A DNA stretch of 10,499 nucleotides from Lachnospiraceae bacterium. GTDB lineage: Bacteria > Bacillota_A > Clostridia > Lachnospirales > Lachnospiraceae. The stretch lies in NCBI GenBank assembly GCA_017613055.1, contig JAGAES010000052.1, positions 1-10,499 of the forward strand, read 5' to 3'. Position 1 is the stretch's first letter, and each line of letters starts with the position of its first letter. Below, piece after piece: positions 1 through 7,220 of the stretch. The position numbers and the translations under genes were made by a program. The notes beneath the pieces were generated by a model that was not told the DNA's origin, searched no databases, and saw nothing but the letters and a program-made list of their open reading frames with translations.

Positions 1-664
1 CCATGAACGGAGCGGAGGAGCCGCATACGCCGACCTTGATCGAAGCATCAATCCACTTCATTGCCTTGGCGGTCTCGTTGACCATAACGCCGTAGCCGAA
101 CGGATCCTTGTCCCAGCTTCCGAGCTGCCACGGGCCGTCCATTTCATTTCCGAGGTACCATGTCTTTACGCCGTACGGCTTCTCGTGGCCGTTCTTGCGG
201 CGAAGATCGGACCAGTAGGTGCCGCCTTCGTGGTTTGTGTACTCAATCAGATCCATCGCGTCCTGCGTGCGTCCGGTTCCCATATTGACCGTGTAAAGCG
301 GCTCGGTGCCGACCTTCTCGGCCCACTGAAGATACTCGTCGTGTCCGACTTCGTTCGTGATGTACTGATACCATGCGGGATCCAGGTGAACCTTACGTTC
401 GGACTTCGGTCCGATGGAATCCTTCCACTGCCATGCAGAAACGAAGTTTCCGCCGGGAAGGCGTACGGCCGGAAGACCGGTTGCCTTCAGGGCATTGATG
501 AAATCGGTACGGAACCCCTGCTCATCGGCAGTCGGGTGCTTCGGATTGAACATCGTTCCGTTGACCATTGTGCCGATCGGCTCCAGAAACGCCGAGAACA
601 GCTGGCTCGAAATCTCGCCGATTGCGAAATTCGGATGCACGGTAATTGTTGCTTTCTTCCCCAT
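1..664 (-). CDS. GH51 alpha-L-arabinofuranosidase, N-terminal 221 residues (C-terminus beyond window)
   Basis: Reading the minus strand from the ATG at 664 gives 221 open codons that run off the window edge. Family GH51 enzymes are usually about 500 residues, so more than half is missing. Recognisable family signatures are VRLPGGNFVSAWQW at residues 67-80 and WYLGNEMDGPWQ at 169-180. The glutamate of GNE (E174) is the expected acid/base of this retaining, clan GH-A (beta/alpha)8 barrel; the nucleophile would lie in the missing part. The known activity is release of terminal arabinofuranose from arabinoxylan or arabinan oligosaccharides. No signal peptide is visible (start MGKKATITVHP), so it is probably cytoplasmic. 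The start is supported by GGAGG ten bases upstream. The gene lies 24 bp downstream of the MATE gene on the same strand, so the two are probably co-transcribed from the promoter near 2282-2310. Confidence 0.93.
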   Translation of the reverse strand, partial: MGKKATITVHPNFAIGEISSQLFSAFLEPIGTMVNGTMFNPKHPTADEQGFRTDFINALKATGLPAVRLPGGNFVSAWQWKDSIGPKSERKVHLDPAWYQYITNEVGHDEYLQWAEKVGTEPLYTVNMGTGRTQDAMDLIEYTNHEGGTYWSDLRRKNGHEKPYGVKTWYLGNEMDGPWQLGSWDKDPFGYGVMVNETAKAMKWIDASIKVGVCGSSAPFM

Positions 665-688
665 AAGTTGTAAACCTCCGAATGTGTC

Positions 689-2230
689 TTATTTTGCGCC
701 GGCAGTTTGTGTGCCGGTGGAAATCTTTTTGATCCATTTCTCGCTCTTAAGGCGGAAATAACACCAGACGGCTTTGATGATCTGGTCGGACTTTAAGCAG
801 ATGTAAATCCAGAACGGATCGAGCTTGAATACGAATCCCGCAAGGATTCCGAGCGGAAGAGCAATCGCCCAGAGGAATACATTATCCATGAGCATAAGCA
901 TCTTCGTATCGCCGCCTCCGCGGAGCACGCCCTTCGTCATGATGCTGTTGGTCGCCTGGAAGACGAGAATGATGCTGATGGCGATCATGAGCCGCTTTGC
1001 AAGCGCCTGCGTGTCGGCACTAACCTTGTAGCTTGAGACGACCGGATTCATAATCAGAAGAATCACGCCTGCGGCGAAAAGTCCGAGCGCAAGGCCGAGT
1101 CCGAAGAACAGCCAGCCCTGTTTCATCGTCTTCTTGCGGTCGCCCTGGCCGAGCGTCTGGCCGGTCACGATTGCGCCCGCCTGACATACGCCCTGCACGC
1201 CGACAGTGCTCATCATCTGTGTGACGGATGTAATTGAGTTGGCCGATGTGAATTCGGAGCCGAGTTTTCCGATTACCATGGCAACGGAGTTGTTGCCGAG
1301 CGCGAGAATGCCGTCGCTGATGAGTACCGGAATGCTGATCCGGATGTACTCACGTACAAGCGTGCCGGTCTTCATGAACATATCCTTAATGCGGAAGCGG
1401 ATGCGCTTGTCCACAACCAGAAGGTATCCGACAATCATTACCGCTTCGAATATGCGGGCAATCAGCGTACCGAGCGCGGCACCCTTTACTTCCATGCGCG
1501 GAGCCCCGAAATGACCGAAGATGAACGTGTAGTTTCCGAGCAGGTTCACGAACAGCGCGCCGATCGAAACGAACAGCGGGAACATCGCCTGGCCGACACT
1601 TCGAAGGACAATCGTAACCGTAAGCGAAGTGCCGAGGAAGAAATACGTGATTACCGAATAGCGCAGGTAATCGGCGCCGCGGCGGACAATCTCAAGGTTG
1701 TTCGCATTTTCCGCAATCGTCTTCGCAAGTTCATCCGGATCCGTGATGTTGGTTACGGCAACCTGTTTCTTTGCGTACATCTTCATGATGGTTTCGGGCA
1801 TCAGGAAGGTTGTAACGGCGAACAGCGTCGCGAGAATCAGCGTCAGGCGGAGCATCAGGCAAACTGTCTGTTTTAATGCGGTCGTTGCCTGCTCTGCTTC
1901 GTCGCCGCCCTTCTGCTTCATGCCCCAGTAGCGGCTTACGAGCACCGAAGCGCCCATGCCGAGACCCATGCAGAAGATATGGTATATTCCGATAAATGTG
2001 TTCGAAAGCGATACGGCGGAGAGGGACTGCTCGCTCGCCAGCTCCGCGGCCGTCTTTCCGAGCGGTCCGACGAAGATGTTGTCGTAAACTCCGCCCGAAC
2101 TTCCGATGCTTCCGACCATGATCGTGTCGAGCATGTTGACGCCGACGGCAATCAGGCTCTGCAGCGCGATCGGAATCGCAAGGATTAATACTTTCTTGTA
2201 AAAGTTTGCGTCTTTTTCGAATAACTTCAT
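689..2230 (-). CDS. MATE-family multidrug/solute efflux transporter
   Basis: This 513-residue, strongly hydrophobic protein has the two-bundle architecture of MATE exporters, which are cation-coupled (Na+ or H+) antiporters of the cytoplasmic membrane. Family-like segments are LILAIPIALQSLI in the first helix (15-27), VSRYWG near 98-103, the second-half counterpart VTGQTLGQGD at 355-364, and VLRGGGDTKM at 435-444. It is longer than the usual 450 or so residues. The extra length is in two loops: a Gly/Ser-rich, probably external stretch at about 41-70 after the first helix, and a charged stretch at about 153-185 in the N-terminal bundle. The AGGA Shine-Dalgarno about 11 bases before the ATG is modest. 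It is first in a two-gene unit with the GH51 arabinofuranosidase and divergent from the xylanase operon. The substrate cannot be read from sequence; drug efflux is the family default, and a sugar or metabolite role would be only a context-based guess. Confidence 0.93.
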   Translation of the reverse strand: MKLFEKDANFYKKVLILAIPIALQSLIAVGVNMLDTIMVGSIGSSGGVYDNIFVGPLGKTAAELASEQSLSAVSLSNTFIGIYHIFCMGLGMGASVLVSRYWGMKQKGGDEAEQATTALKQTVCLMLRLTLILATLFAVTTFLMPETIMKMYAKKQVAVTNITDPDELAKTIAENANNLEIVRRGADYLRYSVITYFFLGTSLTVTIVLRSVGQAMFPLFVSIGALFVNLLGNYTFIFGHFGAPRMEVKGAALGTLIARIFEAVMIVGYLLVVDKRIRFRIKDMFMKTGTLVREYIRISIPVLISDGILALGNNSVAMVIGKLGSEFTSANSITSVTQMMSTVGVQGVCQAGAIVTGQTLGQGDRKKTMKQGWLFFGLGLALGLFAAGVILLIMNPVVSSYKVSADTQALAKRLMIAISIILVFQATNSIMTKGVLRGGGDTKMLMLMDNVFLWAIALPLGILAGFVFKLDPFWIYICLKSDQIIKAVWCYFRLKSEKWIKKISTGTQTAGAK

Positions 2231-2281
2231 GTCTTGTAAGGTCCTGTTTTTCTCTCTTTTCTGAAATTAACTACAGCATCC

Positions 2282-2310
2282 AGTATACCATTTCAAATTC
2301 CAAAAAACAA
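2282..2310 (-). promoter_or_regulatory. Putative sigma-A promoter for the MATE-GH51 unit
   Basis: On the minus strand, TTGTTT (2310-2305) and TATACT (2287-2282) are separated by 17 bp, a near-consensus vegetative promoter. Transcription would begin near 2275 and leave a leader of about 45 nt before the MATE start codon. A short inverted repeat, AAACAA (2305-2310) and TTGTTT (2318-2323), overlaps the -35 box and could be a protein-binding site, although the region is A/T-rich and this may be chance. Confidence 0.65.
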
Positions 2311-2341
2311 CAAAGTTTTGTTTCATTTTCCGAAAAAACAC

Positions 2342-2389
2342 ATACGACAAAGAAATCCCCGAAAACGATAAGATAATCTGTTGTCGTAT
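2342..2389. repeat. Perfect 9-bp inverted repeat in the divergent promoter region (candidate operator pair)
   Basis: ATACGACAA at 2342-2350 is matched exactly by its inverse TTGTCGTAT at 2381-2389, with 30 bp between the arms. The right arm includes the TTGTCG -35 hexamer of the GH10 promoter, so a protein bound there would block RNA polymerase. The arm spacing is about 39 bp centre to centre, between three and four helical turns. This fits two half-sites or two weak operators bound cooperatively better than a single compact palindrome. No regulator gene is in the window to pair with it. A transcript hairpin is unlikely because both arms lie upstream of the predicted plus-strand start site near 2416. 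Confidence 0.5.
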
Positions 2390-2409
2390 CCCCGTTCATG
2401 GGGTATACT
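2381..2409 (+). promoter_or_regulatory. Putative sigma-A promoter for the GH10-GH3 operon
   Basis: TTGTCG (2381-2386) and TATACT (2404-2409) are separated by 17 bp, an excellent match to the vegetative promoter pattern. Transcription would begin near 2416, giving a leader of about 50 nt before the GH10 ATG. The -35 box lies inside the right arm of the 9-bp inverted repeat. The same GGTATACTG string occurs at the -10 region of the divergent minus-strand promoter. Confidence 0.7.
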
Positions 2410-2465
2410 GTCAATGACGGGTCTGCGGCCGAGAGACGGCTGCTCCGTGCAGAAAGGTGAGAAAT

Positions 2466-4547
2466 ATGGGGAAACAAACACTGAAAGAAGTCTATCGGGA
2501 CCTGTTCCTGGTCGGTACGGCGGTGGAGAGCATCCATGACCGCTTCACGAACAACGAAATCGGCAATCCCGATAAGGAAGAACTGATTGTCCGGGAGTTC
2601 TCGAGCATGACGTGCGCGAATGAACTGAAACCCGCTTACAATATGGGATGGAACAGCCCGGAGGCGAAGGAGGATTACCTGCCCTTCGTCATCAATCCGA
2701 ACGCGAAGACGATGCTTGATTTTGCGAAGGCGAACGGTGTGAAGGTACGCGGACACGTGATGGTTTGGCACAGCCAGTGCGCGCAGGAAGCGTTCTGCAA
2801 GGGCTATAAGCCGGTGACGATTCCGACCGACCCGGAGAAGCTTAAAGAGAATCCGAGGCTTAAGTTCTTTGAGCGGCTCGATCCGGTCTGCTTTGTTGAC
2901 CGCGAAACGATGCTCAAGAGGCTGCAGAGCTATATCTGTTCTCTCGTTGAGTACATGTACCGTGAGGGCTACGCGACGACGATTTACGCGTGGGATGTCG
3001 TGAACGAGGCGATTGAGCTTGCCGACAAGACCGAAACCGGACTTCGGAACAGCTACTGGTATCAGGTAATCGGCGATGATTTCATCTACTGGGCGTTCCG
3101 TTATGCGAACGACGCCGTAGCCGAGTACTCGAAGGCGTATGCGGCGAAGTACGGCGTGGATGCCGGTGATTCGGCAGCGCTCAAGACGATTCAGCCGGTG
3201 CTTTTCTATAATGATTACAACGAGTGGCAGCCCGCCAAGAAGGCAGCCATCCTTGCAAACCTGAAACGCGAAGGACACGGCCACGGCAGTGTAATCGGAG
3301 AGGGGCTTCTCGGCGGCATCGGCATGCAGGGACACATCTCCGATAACAACGATATCGACGAGTATATCGCGGCGCTCCGCGAGTATAATGAAGCAGCGCC
3401 CGAGGTGCATATTACCGAACTCGATGTCAAGTGCACCTGCACGAACGTGAACCGCGAGTATTTCCAGGCGGTGTTCTATAAGAACTTCTTCGAGAGGCTT
3501 GTCGCGGAGCGGAGAGCCGGTGTTAATCTGACATCCGTCACCATCTGGGGACTCACCGACGACAACTCGTGGATCCGCGGCGCAGATCCGTTACTGTTCC
3601 GAAAGGATCTGTCGGAGAAGAAGTCGTATGACGCTTTGATTTATGCGGTGCAGGGCGGCGACCTCGGCGAGCCCGAGTACGTCGTAAGGGACATGTCGAA
3701 GAAGGTTTATGATTTCGAGACGCCTGAAGGCGCAGAACCGAAGAAGCCCGACAGCTACGGCTTTAAGATGAAGGGCTTCGGCGAGTGCATTCTGACGGAC
3801 GAGAAGGCGCACAGCGGAAAGACCGCGCTTACGACAACGCCCCGTTTTGCCGACTGGATGGGCATTACCTGTGATATTACCGATTTCCTCGGACAGACGA
3901 TACAGATTGACGCGTGGGTATACAGCGAAGCGAAGGAAATCCGCCTCGGCGTCGATATTGAAGACGTATTCCCGACGATTGCCTCTGTTCCGGGCGGTAC
4001 GGAGTGGAAGAAGATTTCCGCTTCCTATAAGGTTCCTTCCGATCAGCATTCGCTCCGCCTGTTCTTCAGCACGAAGGACGAGAATCCCGGCCATGTGAGC
4101 CCGCTGTTCCTTGATGACGTGACGATTGAACTGATCGGGCAGGAGGAAAGCTTCGAAGAGGAGACCAACATCGCATCGATCCGCGGCGCCGGACACCTGC
4201 CGTTCCTTTACGTAACCGATAAGGAATCCGTCGACGGAAAGAGCCATTCCCTTTGCGTGACCCGTCAGGAGAAAGACGCGACCGTCAAACTCGACGTGAG
4301 CGCCTATGTCGGCTACACCGCAGACGTTTCCATGTATGTAAAAACAGCGGACAGTTTCATCCGCGCAGGACTTGACGGAACCGAGCCGAAAGAGCTGGCT
4401 TGCGTTAGTTCTACTGGCGTAGAATGGAACCTCGTCGAGATGCGCGTTTCGATTCCCGAAGGGCTGACCTCGGCGGAGATCTACGTCGAGACCGACGGCA
4501 GAGCCGATTACTTCATCGATAATATTTTCATCAAGCCGGTTCAATAA
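2466..4547 (+). CDS. GH10 endo-1,4-beta-xylanase with two C-terminal carbohydrate-binding-like modules, no signal peptide
   Basis: The 693-residue product begins with a GH10 (beta/alpha)8 barrel (about 8-395). Family landmarks are CANELKP at 50-56, HVMVWHSQ at 97-104, WDVVNEA at 176-182 with acid/base E181, ITELDV at 316-321 with nucleophile E318, and WGLTDDNSW at 361-369. GH10 enzymes are retaining hydrolases of beta-1,4-xylan or xylo-oligosaccharides. Two beta-sandwich modules follow, at about 413-557 and 563-693. Each ends with a related strand (LFLDDVTIEL and YFIDNIFIKP), typical of the CBM4/9/22-like fold. There is no signal peptide or anchor, so a cytoplasmic enzyme acting on imported oligosaccharides is inferred. 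An in-frame GTG at 2457 gives three more codons, but it lies within the ribosome binding site AGGTGA (2455-2460), five bases before the ATG at 2466, so the ATG is preferred. It is first in an operon with the GH3 gene, 30 bp downstream. Confidence 0.95.
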   Translation: MGKQTLKEVYRDLFLVGTAVESIHDRFTNNEIGNPDKEELIVREFSSMTCANELKPAYNMGWNSPEAKEDYLPFVINPNAKTMLDFAKANGVKVRGHVMVWHSQCAQEAFCKGYKPVTIPTDPEKLKENPRLKFFERLDPVCFVDRETMLKRLQSYICSLVEYMYREGYATTIYAWDVVNEAIELADKTETGLRNSYWYQVIGDDFIYWAFRYANDAVAEYSKAYAAKYGVDAGDSAALKTIQPVLFYNDYNEWQPAKKAAILANLKREGHGHGSVIGEGLLGGIGMQGHISDNNDIDEYIAALREYNEAAPEVHITELDVKCTCTNVNREYFQAVFYKNFFERLVAERRAGVNLTSVTIWGLTDDNSWIRGADPLLFRKDLSEKKSYDALIYAVQGGDLGEPEYVVRDMSKKVYDFETPEGAEPKKPDSYGFKMKGFGECILTDEKAHSGKTALTTTPRFADWMGITCDITDFLGQTIQIDAWVYSEAKEIRLGVDIEDVFPTIASVPGGTEWKKISASYKVPSDQHSLRLFFSTKDENPGHVSPLFLDDVTIELIGQEESFEEETNIASIRGAGHLPFLYVTDKESVDGKSHSLCVTRQEKDATVKLDVSAYVGYTADVSMYVKTADSFIRAGLDGTEPKELACVSSTGVEWNLVEMRVSIPEGLTSAEIYVETDGRADYFIDNIFIKPVQ

Positions 4548-4577
4548 AACAGAAACATTTTAGAAGAGGATAAGATT

Positions 4578-7031
4578 ATGGACAGATGGGCAAGAGCAAA
4601 GTATACGCCGGTTCTCCCGCTCGGGGAAGACGGGCAGATGGTTACGGGCAGCGTGACACACCGCGAACTCTCAAAGTACGCCGCGAAAAGCGGAATGGTA
4701 CTTCTGGAAAATGTGAATGACACCCTTCCGATCCGGGAAGGCGTCCGGATCGCGCTCGTCGGCAAAGGCACGTTTGATTATGTGCGCGGAGGCGGCGGAA
4801 GCGGAGACGTGTACTGCGCGTATTCGAAGAACATCTATGACGGCTTTAAGGAAGTCGGCGGACATGAGATTTTCGAGCCGCTCTGCGATTTCTACCGCGC
4901 AAGCGTGGAAGAACAGTATGAATGCGGGACGCAGCCCGGAATGGCCGTGGAACCCGAAGTTCCCGGGAACCTTCTAAAGGAAGCGGCACGGTTCGCGGAC
5001 ATCGCATTTGTCTCAATCAGCCGTTTCAGCGGCGAGGGCTGGGACCGTTCGGAAGTTTCGTTCTATGAAGAAGATGAAGTGAACCCGTGGATCATCGGCC
5101 AGGACGACAATGCGGATTCCTTTGAAAACCTTTGCATTCCGATGAATGAACTATCCGCGAAAATCTTCCCGAAGCGCGATTTCTACCTGACCGACGCCGA
5201 AGAAGCCATGATTGACAAGACCCGCGCGGCCTTTAAGAAGGTTGTGGTGCTTCTGAATGTCGGCGGAATGATGGACCTTTCGTTTATCAAAAAGAAGAAT
5301 CTGGACGCGGCGCTTTATCTCTGGTCGCCCGGCATGGAAGGCGGCACGGCGGCAGCGGAACTGATCTCAGGAATCGGCACGCCGTCCGGAAAGCTTCCCG
5401 ATACCTTCGCGGATTCGCTTGACGCGTACCCGTCGACGGCGACGTTTCATGAGGACGGCAGGTACGCTCCGTATGTGGAAGACATCTATGTCGGCTACCG
5501 CTATTTCGAAACGGTTCCCGGCGCGAAGGAGCATGTCGTGTATCCGTTCGGTTACGGCCTGACCTACACGAAATTCGATATCACAAGAATCCGGACCGAG
5601 ATCGGGGAAGACAGCCTGACCGTGGCATTTTACGTAACGAATATCGGGAAAATGCCCGGAAGAGACATCATTCAGCTGTATGTCGAAGCGCCTGCCGGTA
5701 AGCTCGGCAAAGCGGGACGGAGTTTGATTGCGTTTGCGAAAACCGAGGAGCTCGAGCCCGGACGCGAGACCGCGCTTAAGATGACGGTTCCTTACGTGTC
5801 GTTTGCAAGCTTCGACGACCTCGGAAAGATTGCGGCGGACTGTTATGTTCTCGAGGCCGGAACCTACCGGTTCTTCCTCGGCGAGTCGGTCCGTGACGGC
5901 GTGACGCTTTCCAAAACGCTCATACTCTCTGAAGACCGCATTACGGAACGGCTGAGCGGCGTTCTGGAGCCGAGACAGCTTCCCGAGCGGATGCTTTCGG
6001 ACGGAACGATGGAAGCGCTTCCGACCGGAGAACCTTACGATACCAATCAGGATGCGATCATGCGCGTTCAGAAGGGCGCGGATTCCGGCTATACGCCGTA
6101 TATCCGTTCGCGCGAACAGCACCTGATCAACAAGCCATACCGGGAAGGCGTCCGCATTCTGAAAGAAATCGGCGGCAAGGCAACGGTTGACGAATTCCTC
6201 GAAAGCCTTACGGACGAAGAACTCATGCACCTGCTCGGCGGCCAGCCGAACACCGGCATGGCCAACACGTTCGGCATGGGCAATCTTCCCGAAGCCGGCA
6301 TTCCTTCGTTCATGACGGCTGACGGTCCCGCGGGCGTACGCCTCGGCGCTTACTGCGGCGTTTATACGACCTGCTGGCCGTGTTCGACGCTTCTTGCATC
6401 AAGCTGGGACGAGAAGCTGATGCACGCGGTCGGAAAGGCGGCCGGAGCGGAGCTTAAGGAATGCAACATGCACATGTGGCTTGCGCCTGCGGTCAACATC
6501 CACCGGAATCCGATGTGCGGCCGGAACTTCGAATACCTCTCGGAGGATCCGCTTCTCGCGGGCAAGCTGGCAGCAGCCGAGGTAAGAGGAATCCAGGAGA
6601 ACAGGGTTGCCGCGACGGTGAAGCATTTTGCGTGCAACAACAAGGAAACAAACCGTCCTTACTGTGACGCGAGAGTGTCAAAGCGGGCGCTTCGCGAGAT
6701 TTATCTGAAGGTATTCGAAATCGTCGTCAGGGAATCGAATCCCTGGTGCGTGATGAGTTCCTATAACGTATTGAACGGCCGGCGCTGCTCGGAATCGAAG
6801 GAACTGCTGACCGATATTCTTCGGAACGAGTGGGGCTTTGACGGCCTTGTGATGACCGACTGGTGGAACCGCGGCGAGCACTACAAGGAAGTGCTTGCAG
6901 GCAATGACGTCAAGATGCCGACGGGCTTCCCGGACCGTTTAAAAGCGGCGCTTGATACCGGTGCTCTTAACAGGGAAGATCTTCTTCGGAGCGCGAAGCG
7001 TCTGATCCGTCTGTTCCTTCGTTTTGAATAA
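4578..7031 (+). CDS. GH3 beta-glycosidase with permuted (inverted) domain order
   Basis: This 817-residue protein carries GH3 modules in reverse of the usual order. The alpha/beta sandwich domain comes first (about 30-330; ENVNDTLPI at 44-52, SGEGWDR at 151-157 with probable acid/base E153, SPGMEGGTAAAELISG at 250-265, YPFGYGLTYT at 322-331). A fibronectin III-like domain follows (about 345-450). The (beta/alpha)8 barrel is last (about 535-817; ADGPAGVR at 581-588, GRNFEYLSEDP at 648-658, KHF at 682-684, GLVMTDWW at 756-763 with nucleophile D761). This order is known from beta-glucosidases of rumen Butyrivibrio and Ruminococcus. Both catalytic residues are present, so activity is expected. 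Next to GH10 and GH51, removal of terminal xylose or glucose from short oligosaccharides is plausible; beta-glucosidase and beta-xylosidase cannot be separated by eye. About 45 residues after the acid/base motif (158-203) look like an insertion. There is no signal peptide. AGAGGA lies seven bases before the ATG. Confidence 0.95.
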   Translation: MDRWARAKYTPVLPLGEDGQMVTGSVTHRELSKYAAKSGMVLLENVNDTLPIREGVRIALVGKGTFDYVRGGGGSGDVYCAYSKNIYDGFKEVGGHEIFEPLCDFYRASVEEQYECGTQPGMAVEPEVPGNLLKEAARFADIAFVSISRFSGEGWDRSEVSFYEEDEVNPWIIGQDDNADSFENLCIPMNELSAKIFPKRDFYLTDAEEAMIDKTRAAFKKVVVLLNVGGMMDLSFIKKKNLDAALYLWSPGMEGGTAAAELISGIGTPSGKLPDTFADSLDAYPSTATFHEDGRYAPYVEDIYVGYRYFETVPGAKEHVVYPFGYGLTYTKFDITRIRTEIGEDSLTVAFYVTNIGKMPGRDIIQLYVEAPAGKLGKAGRSLIAFAKTEELEPGRETALKMTVPYVSFASFDDLGKIAADCYVLEAGTYRFFLGESVRDGVTLSKTLILSEDRITERLSGVLEPRQLPERMLSDGTMEALPTGEPYDTNQDAIMRVQKGADSGYTPYIRSREQHLINKPYREGVRILKEIGGKATVDEFLESLTDEELMHLLGGQPNTGMANTFGMGNLPEAGIPSFMTADGPAGVRLGAYCGVYTTCWPCSTLLASSWDEKLMHAVGKAAGAELKECNMHMWLAPAVNIHRNPMCGRNFEYLSEDPLLAGKLAAAEVRGIQENRVAATVKHFACNNKETNRPYCDARVSKRALREIYLKVFEIVVRESNPWCVMSSYNVLNGRRCSESKELLTDILRNEWGFDGLVMTDWWNRGEHYKEVLAGNDVKMPTGFPDRLKAALDTGALNREDLLRSAKRLIRLFLRFE

Positions 7032-7043
7032 GCGTAAAATGAG

Positions 7044-7074
7044 AAAGTGAGGCTCAAAAGGCCTCACTTTTTTT
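7044..7074 (+). terminator. Intrinsic terminator of the GH10-GH3 operon
   Basis: AAAGTGAGGC (7044-7053) pairs perfectly with GCCTCACTTT (7061-7070) across a 7-nt loop. The 3' arm runs into an uninterrupted seven-T tract (7068-7074). It starts 12 bp after the GH3 stop codon, so it separates this operon from the ABC transporter unit. Confidence 0.93.
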
Positions 7075-7095
7075 ACATTTTCCGGGAAAAAAGTG

Positions 7096-7124
7096 TTGAA
7101 TGTTCGGGACTCTTCGTGTATTAT
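7096..7124 (+). promoter_or_regulatory. Putative sigma-A promoter for the ABC exporter-kinase unit
   Basis: TTGAAT (7096-7101) and TATTAT (7119-7124) are separated by exactly 17 bp and lie just downstream of the GH3 terminator. Transcription would begin near 7131, leaving a leader of about 90 nt before the preferred ABC start at 7221. A start near 7131 would leave an initiation codon at 7140 with almost no leader, which argues against that upstream start. Confidence 0.7.
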
Positions 7125-7183
7125 CGAAAGTAGGGTATTTTGTGCTTTTTGATAAGCTCGGATACTATATATCGCGAATCTGT

Positions 7184-7202
7184 GCCGGAACCGGCTTCCG
7201 GC
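7184..7202 (+). promoter_or_regulatory. GC-rich hairpin in the ABC transporter leader
   Basis: GCCGGAA (7184-7190) and TTCCGGC (7196-7202) form a perfect 7-bp stem with a 5-nt loop, ending 7 nt before the Shine-Dalgarno GGGGAG (7210-7215). No U-tract follows, so it is not a terminator. It may stabilise the mRNA 5' end or modulate ribosome access; the role is unknown. Confidence 0.4.
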
Positions 7203-7220
7203 GGAAAGCGGGGAGCGGAT

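Noticed and set aside
185..673. Plus-strand open frame (162 codons) at the window start
   Set aside because: It is the reverse complement of the GH51 gene, whose minus-strand translation has clear catalytic motifs.
2457..2465. GTG start giving three extra residues to GH10
   Set aside because: The GTG lies within the AGGTGA ribosome binding site for the ATG five bases further on, so it is unlikely to initiate translation.
2271..3410. Long minus-strand open frame (379 codons) opposite the GH10 gene
   Set aside because: It overlaps the well-supported GH10 gene and the divergent promoter region, and its product has Arg/His/Leu-rich shadow composition with no family resemblance.
3591..4544. Minus-strand open frame (317 codons) opposite the GH10 C-terminal modules
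   Set aside because: It overlaps a convincing gene entirely and shows no recognisable domain; its openness follows from the GC-rich codon usage of the sense strand.
6728..6745. CAGGGA/TCCCTG inverted repeat resembling a tRNA T-arm
   Set aside because: It lies inside the GH3 catalytic-domain coding sequence in a conserved stretch (residues ESNPW), with no other tRNA arms around it; coding constraint explains it.
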